DNA of 64,000 nt from an uncultured Pelagibacteraceae bacterium (GTDB lineage: Bacteria; Pseudomonadota; Alphaproteobacteria; Pelagibacterales; Pelagibacteraceae). A model generated the notes under the pieces. It saw nothing but the letters and a program-made list of their open reading frames with translations. It searched no databases and had not been told where the DNA came from. A program made the position numbers and the translations under genes. The stretch is from the NCBI GenBank assembly GCA_902568875.1, contig CACFSG010000001.1, forward strand, positions 44,374 through 108,373, in the 5' to 3' direction. This document shows positions 9,116 to 17,359 of this stretch, one piece after another; the stretch's first letter is position 1; the number at the start of each line of letters is the position of its first letter.

Positions 9116-9583
9116 CTAATCGTTGTTTATTAGTTTGGTTAAATAGATTGAGTTTACGTCCTCTTTGTAATGAGCAAAGGGTTTGCAAGGCTCAAAATTA
9201 CATTTTTTAAACAATTTTCTAGCTGGTATAAAAAATTTTCCAGCACCAGTTTCAATGCTTATCCTTTTTATTTTTAGTTTCTTGGCTTCTTCAATTAAAT
9301 GTTTAATAACTATAATACCATTACCTTTGTTTCTAAAATTATCATGAACTCTTATTGATTTAAATTCACCATGTTCTTTATCTAGAAATTTTAAAGCACC
9401 ACAACCAAATAATTTTTCATTTTCCCATAAACTCCAAAACTTTATGGATGCAACTTTTAAACCTGCTATGTCCAAAACATGTGCACTTCCTTCAGGAGAT
9501 GCAGCTCTCAATTCTATAAAATGTTTTGTTAGAAGTTCATTTACTTCTGGATGATTAAAATTTCCTTCTATAGATTTAAGCAT
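9116..9583 (-). CDS. GNAT-family N-acetyltransferase
   Basis: 155 aa. The acetyl-CoA-binding region is visible as IRVHDNFRNKGNGIIVIKHL (motif A, R-x2-G-x-G type), followed by the helix EEAKKLKIKRISIETG and the typical C-terminal strand ARKLFKKCNFEPC. It transfers an acetyl group to an unidentified amine. It directly follows purK with no gap, as the third gene of the purE-purK unit, but a link to purine synthesis is not implied by its sequence. Confidence 0.83.
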   Translation of the reverse strand: MLKSIEGNFNHPEVNELLTKHFIELRAASPEGSAHVLDIAGLKVASIKFWSLWENEKLFGCGALKFLDKEHGEFKSIRVHDNFRNKGNGIIVIKHLIEEAKKLKIKRISIETGAGKFFIPARKLFKKCNFEPCKPFAHYKEDVNSIYLTKLINND

Positions 9584-10630
9584 TTATATTAAGGTTGTTA
9601 TATGGCCCATTTTTCTTTTTTCTTTTATTTCTTTTTTGAGATAATCAAAGAAAAATTCATTATCATTTAATTTAAAATTTTGTCTATATGGTTTTATTTG
9701 GTTTCCTATCAGATTAATCATTTTTGCATTAGATAATTTTTTTAATGGAATTTTTTCAAGAGAGCATACAGCTCTTACATGATTTTCAAATTGACTTACG
9801 TTATATGCGTTAATAGACAAATGACCAGAATTATGAACTCGTGGCGCAATCTCATTTACGTATAAATTTTCATTTCTATCTATAAAAAATTCTACACATA
9901 AAGTGCCAATATATTTTAATTCTTCAGCAATTTGAGTAGCCCAATCTTTTGATTGTTGCAATATTTTTTGACTAATTTCTGCAGGTATTTTAGAATATTT
10001 AAGTATTTGTTCTTGATGTATATTTTCTATAGGCTCATATATATCAAAATTGTTATTACCAAATCTTGTTATAATAACGGAAATTTCTTTTTTAAGTTTT
10101 ACCAATTTTTCAAGTATATATCCTTTGGAAAAATCAATATTAAGAGAATTAATATCTTCAATTTTTTTTATAGGGTATTGACCTTTTCCATCATAACCTA
10201 ATGTTGTAGTTTTTAAAATTCCTGGAAGAAAATCTTCTAAAGTATCCATGTCAGATTTTTTTTCTATTGCAACATATCTTGTTGTTCTAATATTAAGTTT
10301 ATTTATAAAATCTTTTTCTGCTATTCTGTGTTGGATAAGTCTATTAACAGATGGTTTTGGTAATACAGGTTTTATTTTATTAATTTCATTAAGAGTCTCA
10401 TAAGGAATATTTTCAAACTCATAAGTTACCACATTAACTTTGTTAATAAATTCAAGAATCTTTTCTTTATTATTATATTCGCCGAAAATGAAGTCATCAC
10501 AAAAATTTTGTGCTGGAGCATCAATATCATCACAATAAATAGTTGTTTTTATATTTAGTTTTTTAGCAGCTGTACAGAGCATACTTCCTAACTGACCTCC
10601 ACCAATAATACCTAAATTTTTTTCTGACAT
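9584..10630 (-). CDS. purK: N5-carboxyaminoimidazole ribonucleotide synthase
   Basis: 348 aa with an ATP-grasp fold. The N-terminus LGIIGGGQLGSMLCTAAKKL is diagnostic of PurK. Later motifs include LKTTTLGYDGKGQY, CVEFFIDRNENLYVNEIAPR and HNSGHLSINA. It converts AIR plus bicarbonate and ATP to N5-CAIR, the substrate of PurE, in de novo purine synthesis. purE lies 7 bases upstream on the same strand, forming a purEK operon. Confidence 0.95.
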   Translation of the reverse strand: MSEKNLGIIGGGQLGSMLCTAAKKLNIKTTIYCDDIDAPAQNFCDDFIFGEYNNKEKILEFINKVNVVTYEFENIPYETLNEINKIKPVLPKPSVNRLIQHRIAEKDFINKLNIRTTRYVAIEKKSDMDTLEDFLPGILKTTTLGYDGKGQYPIKKIEDINSLNIDFSKGYILEKLVKLKKEISVIITRFGNNNFDIYEPIENIHQEQILKYSKIPAEISQKILQQSKDWATQIAEELKYIGTLCVEFFIDRNENLYVNEIAPRVHNSGHLSINAYNVSQFENHVRAVCSLEKIPLKKLSNAKMINLIGNQIKPYRQNFKLNDNEFFFDYLKKEIKEKRKMGHITTLI

Positions 10631-10637
10631 CTTTTAA

Positions 10638-11129
10638 TTATTTAGGATTTTTTTTTATAGATTTTGTTTGTGATAATCGCCAACTATTTAATTTTTTTTT
10701 AACATTTGGACTGCTATTAGCAATAATAGAAGATGCTAATAGTCCAGCATTTATTGCTCCATCCTTACCAATTGCTAAAGTGCCTACAGGAATTCCTTTT
10801 GGCATTTGAGCTATAGATAACAAACTATCCAATCCCTTAAGTTTTTTACTTTCAATTGGAACTCCCAAAACGGGAATAGATGTTAATGCAGAAATCATTC
10901 CTGGTAAATGCGCTGAACCACCAGCACCTGCAATTATTACCCCAATATTATTTTTTTTTGCTGAACTTGCAAATTCATACATTCTTTTTGGAGTGCGATG
11001 AGCTGAAATTATTTTAGTTTCAAACTTAATACCCATTTTTTTAAGTATTTTCCCAGCTAATTTCATAGTTCTATAGTCTGATTGACTACCCATAACAATT
11101 GAAACTTTTAGATTTTTATTCTTTTTCAT
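10638..11129 (-). CDS. purE: N5-carboxyaminoimidazole ribonucleotide mutase
   Basis: 163 aa, a class I PurE. It contains VSIVMGSQSDYRTMKLAGKI, IISAHRTPKRMYEFA with the catalytic His, and AGAGGSAHLPGMISALTSIP. It rearranges N5-CAIR to CAIR. First gene of the minus-strand purE-purK-GNAT operon. It is divergent from the M19-like gene across about 100 bases. Confidence 0.96.
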   Translation of the reverse strand: MKKNKNLKVSIVMGSQSDYRTMKLAGKILKKMGIKFETKIISAHRTPKRMYEFASSAKKNNIGVIIAGAGGSAHLPGMISALTSIPVLGVPIESKKLKGLDSLLSIAQMPKGIPVGTLAIGKDGAINAGLLASSIIANSSPNVKKKLNSWRLSQTKSIKKNPK

Positions 11130-11195
11130 GATTTTTTTAGTACAAACTTTATTTCAAAATTAAATAAAAATTTCAATAAAATAAATAGTATTTAA

Positions 11196-11215
11196 AAACC
11201 ATATTGGTATGGTTT
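11196..11215 (+). promoter_or_regulatory. Perfect inverted repeat, candidate operator upstream of the M19-like operon
   Basis: AAACCATA-TTGG-TATGGTTT is a perfect 8-bp inverted repeat with a 4-base spacer, ending 16 bases before ATG 11232. Size and symmetry fit a dimeric-repressor site or a small leader hairpin. No regulator gene is adjacent. Confidence 0.45.
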
Positions 11216-11231
11216 ATGATTAATAATCAAA

Positions 11232-12197
11232 ATGAAATTTAGAATAGACAACCTTCAATACTGCAATTGGTCTAGAAAAATTTTTGAAATTAATAGAGAA
11301 GCAGGTCTTGATGCAGTTCATACAACAATTGTATACCATGAAGATTTTGATGAATTATTAAATGAAATAAAAAAATGGGAAAAATTGTTTAAAGATAATT
11401 CAGATTTAATTTTTTTAGGAAAAAGTTTTAAAGATATTGAAAAAGCAAATATTGAGAAAAAAACTGCTATTTTTTTTGGTTTTCAAAATTGTTCTCCAAT
11501 AGAGGATGATATTAATTTAGTTGAAAAAGTTCATGAGCTTGGTTGTAGGTTTATGCAACTTACTTATAATAATCAATCTTTATTGGCAACTGGTTGTTAT
11601 GAAAAAGTTGACAGTGGTGTAACTAATTTTGGTCGTGAAGTTATAAAAGAAATGAATAGAGTTGGTATAGTAGTTGACATGTCTCACTCAGCAGAAAAAA
11701 GTACTTTTGATGCCATAGAAATAAGTGAAAAACCTATTGCAATAACTCATGCAAACCCATCATTTTGGTATAATGTAAAAAGAAATAAATCATCTGATTT
11801 ATTAAAAAGTTTAAGCGATAGTGGAGGTATTTTGGGATTATCACTTTATCCTCATCACTTAAAAGATGGTACAAATTGTACTCTTGATAGTTTTTGTGAG
11901 ATGATAGCTAAAACTGCAGAAATTATAAATGTAAATAAAATTGGAATTGGTTCTGACCTTTGTTTAAATCAACCAGATGAAGTTGTAGAATGGATGAGAA
12001 ATGGAACTTGGTCTAAAAGTAAAAATTATGGCGAAGGTTCAAAAAATAAACCTGGTTTTCCAAAACAACCTGATTGGTTTAAGGACGCAAGGGGATTTGT
12101 AAATTTAGAAAGAGGATTAAAAAAAGTAGGTTTTTCAGATACCGAGATTAAAGGGATACTTGGTAACAATTGGTTTAATTTTTATAAATCTATTTAA
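11232..12197 (+). CDS. Peptidase M19 (membrane dipeptidase)-like protein with substituted metal ligands
   Basis: 321 aa, resembling the renal-dipeptidase (M19) TIM barrel. Recognisable parts are FMQLTYNNQSLLATGC, VVDMSHSAEKSTFDAI (His152), AITHANP (His173) and IGIGSDLCLN (Asp242). Two canonical zinc-site elements are altered. The N-terminal D-G-H-x-D segment reads RIDNLQYCNW, so it lacks the HxD pair. The bridging Glu of the usual VEGG segment is replaced by FGFQNCSPIEDD (Gln85). The protein is therefore unlikely to be an ordinary dipeptidase. It leads a four-gene unit with gaps of 2-3 bases. Fold assignment is good; activity is unknown. Confidence 0.75.
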   Translation: MKFRIDNLQYCNWSRKIFEINREAGLDAVHTTIVYHEDFDELLNEIKKWEKLFKDNSDLIFLGKSFKDIEKANIEKKTAIFFGFQNCSPIEDDINLVEKVHELGCRFMQLTYNNQSLLATGCYEKVDSGVTNFGREVIKEMNRVGIVVDMSHSAEKSTFDAIEISEKPIAITHANPSFWYNVKRNKSSDLLKSLSDSGGILGLSLYPHHLKDGTNCTLDSFCEMIAKTAEIINVNKIGIGSDLCLNQPDEVVEWMRNGTWSKSKNYGEGSKNKPGFPKQPDWFKDARGFVNLERGLKKVGFSDTEIKGILGNNWFNFYKSI

Positions 12198-12199
12198 AA

Positions 12200-13861
12200 A
12201 TGAATATAGAGTTACGAGATCCAAATATAATTATGAAATTATCGAGATTGGGTTCATTCCATCAATCCAAGTTATCATTTTTAAGAAGCTTTTTAAAAGA
12301 GTTTAAAGATTGGGATTATAATAGAGATTTATTTGATTTAGATGATAATGGATTTGGAGTAGCTGTTTACTCTTTTAAAAAGAAAGAAAGAGTTTATTCA
12401 TTAATTTGTTTTGCTAATAAAATTAATGATGATGAAAGATCAGATAGAGTAATTGCTACCAAATGGGATGCAGCTTTTACATTACATGATGGTGTACCAA
12501 GCAAACAAGATATTGAAAGATTAAAAAACGAAGTACCAAAGCAAGAAATTGGTAGATTGTCTTATAAAGAACTGACTTTATCAAGAGCAAATAAATCAGT
12601 GAGAGTATTTAATCATGTTATTGAAAGCCTAAGCAATGGAACTCAGCCTAATTTAAATTTATTAGACAGAGTAGGTTATCTTTATAGAACAACTGCAGTT
12701 TATGGTTCTGGTAAATTTGGATTGGCAGATCGTTTTAGAATAAAAAATAGAGATGAAATAAATGGTCCTTTTAGACTAGAAATGATGTTGGTTTATTTAG
12801 TTAGACAATTTACTTTTGATCAAGTTAATCATGTAGCAAAATATAGGAATCCAAAAAAAGCAGTTAAATTAGATCCTAAAATTTGTAAAAATCTTGGAAT
12901 AGGAAATTCAACTGGTTTAGGTATGGCACCATTTATTGTTAATCACCCCACTTTACTCAACAATTGGATACTTTGTAGGGAAACAGCTTTAAAAAAAATT
13001 AGAGAAATAAAAAAGGTTGAAACTCAAGACAGTGATTTATTTAAAAATTGTGTAAGAAACTCTATTAAAAATATTACTAGTTGGAATACTGAAAGTGATT
13101 TTCAGCTTAGGAAAATTAAATCTTTATTAGAAGATGTAAGAAAATTTTTAGATTTTATAGATAATAAATTTAATTTTGAAATAGACTATCCATTTAATGA
13201 AATTTATTTTTGGTTGGAGAAAGAAACTTGTGAAGAATGTATCGAATATATTGTTTCAATTATGATGGAACCTTATGGAAAAATAATAGAACCACTTGTA
13301 AAAGAAATGAGTTCTGATGAAGAAAAATACTTTAACATTCCAACAAATAGAACAGTCGAGGAATTAAGAACTATTATAAAAAAAAAATACCCAAATGTTC
13401 TTACTATTAACTTTGATAAAAAAGAAAATTATAAAAAATTTTGGTTTATTTCAAAAAATAAAGAAGAGCCTAGATTAGCAGATCGTTTTAAAGAACAAGG
13501 AGCAGACTTAGAGCAACCTCTTGCTATCGCAAGAGATGTTAAAAAATTATATGATAAATTATTGGAATCAAAAAATAGTTTAACGATTGATAAATTTTTA
13601 ATTGAAAATTCAGACTTAAGACATGTTGTAAGAAGAGCTTTTATTATTGAAAAATTTCCTTATTCAGAAATTCAAGATAATACGATTAGTGAAAATATTA
13701 TTCCTATAGATATGCTGAGATTAAAATTATCTTTTTTTGGAGCATTAAAATTTGACCCAAGATCCGATAAGTGGCTTCGAATCAATATGTTTCAGGGTGC
13801 GCCCTTACCTAATGAATTAAAAGATTATGATGAACAGTGGGTTTATAAATCTCATTCTTAA
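12200..13861 (+). CDS. Uncharacterised conserved protein, 553 aa
   Basis: I do not recognise a named family. The protein is soluble, with no signal peptide or membrane segment. Notable stretches are FGVAVYSFKKKERVYSLICF, a block RVGYLYRTTAVYGSGKFGLA followed by DRFRIKN, FRLEMMLVYLVRQFTFDQVN, and a run near residues 230-245 (GIGNSTGLGMAPFIVNHP). The many Arg, Tyr and His residues in these blocks suggest an enzyme, but no catalytic motif is assignable. It is 2 bases after the M19-like gene and 3 bases before the DUF3726-like gene, so the three almost certainly form one transcript. Confidence 0.72.
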   Translation: MNIELRDPNIIMKLSRLGSFHQSKLSFLRSFLKEFKDWDYNRDLFDLDDNGFGVAVYSFKKKERVYSLICFANKINDDERSDRVIATKWDAAFTLHDGVPSKQDIERLKNEVPKQEIGRLSYKELTLSRANKSVRVFNHVIESLSNGTQPNLNLLDRVGYLYRTTAVYGSGKFGLADRFRIKNRDEINGPFRLEMMLVYLVRQFTFDQVNHVAKYRNPKKAVKLDPKICKNLGIGNSTGLGMAPFIVNHPTLLNNWILCRETALKKIREIKKVETQDSDLFKNCVRNSIKNITSWNTESDFQLRKIKSLLEDVRKFLDFIDNKFNFEIDYPFNEIYFWLEKETCEECIEYIVSIMMEPYGKIIEPLVKEMSSDEEKYFNIPTNRTVEELRTIIKKKYPNVLTINFDKKENYKKFWFISKNKEEPRLADRFKEQGADLEQPLAIARDVKKLYDKLLESKNSLTIDKFLIENSDLRHVVRRAFIIEKFPYSEIQDNTISENIIPIDMLRLKLSFFGALKFDPRSDKWLRINMFQGAPLPNELKDYDEQWVYKSHS

Positions 13862-13864
13862 ATT

Positions 13865-14476
13865 ATGAAATCTTTAAGTGAAATAGAAACAACATCAAAA
13901 AGAGCTAGTCGTGCAGTAGGATTTTCATGGGGGATTGCAGAAGAAGTTGGAAAATGTATTAGATTATTAGAGCTATTTGGTTTTCCAGGAATTAAAAATT
14001 TAAATCAATATTATCAAAACAAAAATAAAGAAAATTTTGAAAATCTAAAATTGATTAATCAAAATAACAAATCAAATAAATCAGCTTTTTGTCCTATTAT
14101 CCTTGGAGTAAGTTTTTTGGATCAAATTAAAACACTTGAACCTTTAAAAAAATGCACATTTCAGGGAATAGCATACCCACTTTTATTGTTACCCTTTTTA
14201 AGTAGAAGCTCAGAAATAATAGGAAAAAAAATTTTATTTAAGTTTGATGAAAATGAATTTTTATTAAATTTTAATGTTAACATTTATTCAAATTTTTTAA
14301 AAAAAGAATTTCCATTAATAGCCAAAAATGTTGAAGTAATTTTTTTAGAAAATAAAGATACTTTTAATGACATAGAATGGAAAAATCTTTATAAACTCTC
14401 TGAAGATACTTTTGTCGAAGAAAGTGATAGTTTAAAACAAGGTGCCGCAGGAGCTGGATTGACTGATAATGACTGA
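13865..14476 (+). CDS. DUF3726-like protein
   Basis: 203 aa. The N-terminus SLSEIETTSKRASRAVGFSW followed by GIAEEVGKCIRLLELFG resembles what I recall of the DUF3726 family (Leu-Ser-x-x-Glu-Ile ... Gly-Ile-Ala-Glu-Glu). The rest is poorly conserved by eye, and the C-terminus ends in a Gly/Ala-rich stretch (KQGAAGAGLTDND). It is probably cytoplasmic and of unknown function. Its stop overlaps the next small gene (ATG at 14469, TGA at 14474). Family membership is from memory; a profile search is needed to confirm it. Confidence 0.65.
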   Translation: MKSLSEIETTSKRASRAVGFSWGIAEEVGKCIRLLELFGFPGIKNLNQYYQNKNKENFENLKLINQNNKSNKSAFCPIILGVSFLDQIKTLEPLKKCTFQGIAYPLLLLPFLSRSSEIIGKKILFKFDENEFLLNFNVNIYSNFLKKEFPLIAKNVEVIFLENKDTFNDIEWKNLYKLSEDTFVEESDSLKQGAAGAGLTDND

Positions 14477-14630
14477 AGATAATCAACTTAATGCAAAAGA
14501 CTTAAAAGATTTTGATAATATTTGTGAAGAATGTAAAAAAGAAGAAGAGACTGTTTTCCAGAATCTTGTTTTAACAGGCTATAAACTTTGTAAATCTTGT
14601 CGAATTTCAAAAACTATTTTTCCAATTTAA
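14469..14630 (+). CDS. 53-aa double-CxxC (zinc-ribbon-like) protein
   Basis: This ORF is below the track's length cut-off. It starts at ATG 14469, eight bases inside the DUF3726-like gene, and runs to TAA 14628-14630. The product begins MTEDNQLNAKDLKDFDNICE and contains ICEECKKEEE and YKLCKSCRIS, two CxxC pairs about 20 residues apart, the spacing of a small zinc ribbon. The overlapping start and the position at the end of the M19-like operon support it being a real gene. It ends by overlapping the convergent Yip1-like gene by four bases. Confidence 0.62.
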   Translation: MTEDNQLNAKDLKDFDNICEECKKEEETVFQNLVLTGYKLCKSCRISKTIFPI

Positions 14631-15169
14631 ATGTGATTGATTGGTAACACATCCATTCTACTCATTACAAAAGATATTGACAGAAAAACTATAATTAAAA
14701 AAGACAAAAACACAATTCCAAAAGATTTAAAATTTGATTTTAGGTTTAAAATTTGTTTTGTAGATATTATTAGAGCAGCAAAAATCCAAAATTGAGTTAA
14801 GAAAATTATTGGTATCATTAATTCTGGTGTGATTGCAAAAAATCTTAATAAACCAGGTGCATGTGCAAAACCAACTGCTGTTAAAACTTTTTTAAATGGT
14901 ACTTTAGTTTGTTTATCTGGAAATAGTTTTACACCAATAACAAATATAAATACTGCCCAAATAAACCAAGTTAGAATTGCAGTTAATCCAGACATAGCTA
15001 CAGCCGTTTTAATTATTGTATTAGCAGCAACAGCACCGGCGATCCCATCTAAAATCATGATGAGACCCGCAAAGTATACAGATGCCTCACCAAAATTTTT
15101 GTTATCGCTGTAAAGGGATTTATCTAATTTAATAGATTTGAAAACTATATTAAGAAATTCACCAAACAT
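14627..15169 (-). CDS. Yip1-family integral membrane protein
   Basis: 180 aa with about five hydrophobic helices (for example AVAMSGLTAILTWFIWAVFI and LMIPIIFLTQFWIFAALIIS). VLTAVGFAHAPGLLRFFAI between helices matches bacterial Yip1-domain proteins. Function in bacteria is unknown. It lies downstream of, and on the same strand as, the GcvT-like gene, about 30 bases away. Family assignment is moderate. Confidence 0.72.
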   Translation of the reverse strand: MFGEFLNIVFKSIKLDKSLYSDNKNFGEASVYFAGLIMILDGIAGAVAANTIIKTAVAMSGLTAILTWFIWAVFIFVIGVKLFPDKQTKVPFKKVLTAVGFAHAPGLLRFFAITPELMIPIIFLTQFWIFAALIISTKQILNLKSNFKSFGIVFLSFLIIVFLSISFVMSRMDVLPINHI

Positions 15170-15199
15170 TTATTTTTTTTAATTCTTCAAAAAATAGAA

Positions 15200-16558
15200 T
15201 TATCCTTTTACAACTTCTCTTGTATTAGCATTGAAAGATTCTTTAAATGGAATATCAACTACAACAGCGTCTACAGGTGTTCCTGGTTTGTCTGAGTATT
15301 TTTCAGGTAAATGAACTTTGTATTTAGTTCCAGTTTTACCTTTTGGAAATCCATTAGAATTTAAAGTTCCATCAAACGGCACATATCCCATTGCTATATT
15401 TGTTTTTTTTTCAGGATGGTACCAAGGGGAAGTTATAAAACCAACGGGATCTCCTCCATCAGCATTCGAAATTAACCAAAAATCCGGGGCATAGTCCTCT
15501 ATTGGTTTTCCACCTAGTTCAAGACCAACTAATTGGAGTTTATAAGGTTTTTTCCCTGCTTTAATTTCTGTATGCATTTTTTCTAAAGCCGCTTTACCAA
15601 CATAATCAGCTGTTTTATTCCATTCACCTTTTCCAGATAAAGAAACTTGATAACCTAAATTACATTGAAAAGGATTGTGTTGTTGATCCATATCTTGTCC
15701 CCATGAAAGAATTCCTGCTTGAATTCTTCTATGGTGTGCAGGAGCAATAACCATTAAATTATGTTTTTTTCCAGCTTTAAGAACAGCATTCCACATATCA
15801 TCAGCATATAAAGTTGCATTTCTTAAATATATTTCATAACCAGCTTCACCTGAGAAACCTGATTGAGAAATAACACAACTTCTTCCAGCAACTTTAACCT
15901 CAGCCAAACCATAAAAAGGCATGTTTTCTAAATCAATTTGATCACCTAATAAATCTTTCATTAGTGCTTTTGATTTAGGTCCTTGAATTTGCACTGGACA
16001 AGCATCAATTTCCTCTACAGTACAATTAAATCTGCCATCAGCATTAACACCTTGTAGATACATACCAATATCAGAGTCTGATAAAGAAAACCAAAACTCA
16101 TCTTTTGAAATTCTAAGAAGAATTGGATCATTTAAAACTCCACCATAAGCATTACATAAAATTACATATCTAGCTCTCATAGGAGAAATTTTTGTTGCAT
16201 CTCTTGTAATTACATAATCTGTAAACTTTTCTGCATCAGGACCTTTAACTCTTATTTGTCTTTCAACAGCCACGTTCCACATAGTAACATGGTTAACAAT
16301 TGCATCATATTCTACCATTGCGCCACCATCTTCTGGTTTTACGTATCCTCTTGGATGGTAAATACGATTGTAAACTGTTGCTCTCCAACAACCTGCTTGC
16401 ATTGATAAATGCCAGTAAGGAGATTTTCTTACTCTTGTTGAAATTAACATTTCAACTTTAGTAGGTCCGCTTTGTCTTAAGTTATATGGAACTTCACGAT
16501 CTGATTGATCAACTGAAGTTGCGTGTTTTAGTTTAGTATAGTCAAATTCATTAGACAT
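15200..16558 (-). CDS. THF-dependent aminomethyl/demethylase of the GcvT superfamily (DmdA/LigM-like)
   Basis: 452 aa, a GcvT-fold protein. Visible motifs: EMLISTRVRKSPYW near the N-terminus (as in DmdA), VERQIRVKGPDAEKFTDYV, VQIQGPKSKALMKDLLGD, SGFSGEAGYEIYLRNA and ILSWGQDMDQQHNPFQCNLG. These resemble DMSP demethylase, but the protein is about 80 residues longer and has a distinct C-terminus (YSDKPGTPVDAVVVDIPFKE) more like LigM/DesA-type O-demethylases. It overlaps the start of a methylene-THF reductase gene, so it probably moves a methyl group to THF. The donor substrate is unknown, and I do not call it DmdA. Confidence 0.8.
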   Translation of the reverse strand: MSNEFDYTKLKHATSVDQSDREVPYNLRQSGPTKVEMLISTRVRKSPYWHLSMQAGCWRATVYNRIYHPRGYVKPEDGGAMVEYDAIVNHVTMWNVAVERQIRVKGPDAEKFTDYVITRDATKISPMRARYVILCNAYGGVLNDPILLRISKDEFWFSLSDSDIGMYLQGVNADGRFNCTVEEIDACPVQIQGPKSKALMKDLLGDQIDLENMPFYGLAEVKVAGRSCVISQSGFSGEAGYEIYLRNATLYADDMWNAVLKAGKKHNLMVIAPAHHRRIQAGILSWGQDMDQQHNPFQCNLGYQVSLSGKGEWNKTADYVGKAALEKMHTEIKAGKKPYKLQLVGLELGGKPIEDYAPDFWLISNADGGDPVGFITSPWYHPEKKTNIAMGYVPFDGTLNSNGFPKGKTGTKYKVHLPEKYSDKPGTPVDAVVVDIPFKESFNANTREVVKG

Positions 16559-17279
16559 ATTTGTTCTCCATCAACCACTTGTTTGTTTCCTTCAAGCCGC
16601 CGAATGTATAAATGTGGAAAAAATCAGTATGCGATTTAATTTTTCCAATTAAATCATTAGGGTCTTTAGGTTTCAATAAATCTAATGCCTTAGTAAAGTT
16701 AGATTTAAGAAAGTTTAAGGAATTTTTTGCACCAACAATATTAGCAAATTTAATTAAGCTAGATATTTTTAGAGGCCCAGTAATTCCCACATGAACTGGT
16801 ATGCTTTGTTTAGAGATAAAATCTATAATAGGCTGCGGATCTAATAACCATTGCGTTACAATGTAGTCAGCGTAAGGCTTTTTATCTATCATAGCTTTTT
16901 CTAAATCTGAATCGGATATATCAGGACTCCCCTCCGGGTGTCCAGCGATTCCTATCTTCATCTTCTCAAAATAACCTGTTTCTAAAAGTTGAAATGAGCT
17001 GTCAAATTTTCCAACTGGTTCTCGACCTCCACCAATTACTAAAACTTGTTTAACTCCTCCATCTTTACATCGAGAAACGTAATCTTTTAGCTCTTTTTCA
17101 TCACTTATTGATCTTGCTGGAAAATGGGGAACAGGATTAAAGCCTTTCTTAATAAGCTCAACTGCTTGTTGAGCTGTCTCTTTATAATCTCCACCTGGAA
17201 GCATTGTAATATAAACATCACTTACCTTTGGGACTGTTTCAAGGTCAGTTTGTGGACTAATTTCCAAAGAAAAATTCAT
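16551..17279 (-). CDS. metF: Short methylenetetrahydrofolate reductase-like protein
   Basis: 242 aa; classical MetF is about 290-300 aa, so this is a compact member. Recognisable features are VYITMLPGGDYKETAQQAVE, FNPVPHFPARSISDEKEL, QVLVIGGGREPVG and the substrate/FAD segment YIVTQWLLDP with PVHVGITGPL. It interconverts 5-methyl-THF and 5,10-methylene-THF with a flavin. Its stop overlaps the start of the GcvT-like gene by eight bases, implying coupled synthesis. In this context it may run in the oxidative direction, processing methyl-THF made by the neighbour (inference). Confidence 0.85.
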   Translation of the reverse strand: MNFSLEISPQTDLETVPKVSDVYITMLPGGDYKETAQQAVELIKKGFNPVPHFPARSISDEKELKDYVSRCKDGGVKQVLVIGGGREPVGKFDSSFQLLETGYFEKMKIGIAGHPEGSPDISDSDLEKAMIDKKPYADYIVTQWLLDPQPIIDFISKQSIPVHVGITGPLKISSLIKFANIVGAKNSLNFLKSNFTKALDLLKPKDPNDLIGKIKSHTDFFHIYTFGGLKETNKWLMENKYV

Positions 17280-17359
17280 TTTTTAGATCATTATCCTTTT
17301 TGAAAATAGTGTCAAAGAAATTCAACAAGAACTCCAAACGAAATTTGTTGCCAAAAATA

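Noticed and set aside
15200-16558. Calling this gene dmdA (DMSP demethylase)
   Set aside because: The N-terminal motif is similar, but the protein is about 80 residues longer with a different C-terminus, so only the superfamily is supported.
17300-17359. N-terminal 20 residues of the Rieske protein in the ORF track
   Set aside because: It starts at TTG with an uncharacteristic Lys/Asn-rich leader; later ATG/GTG codons fit the family.
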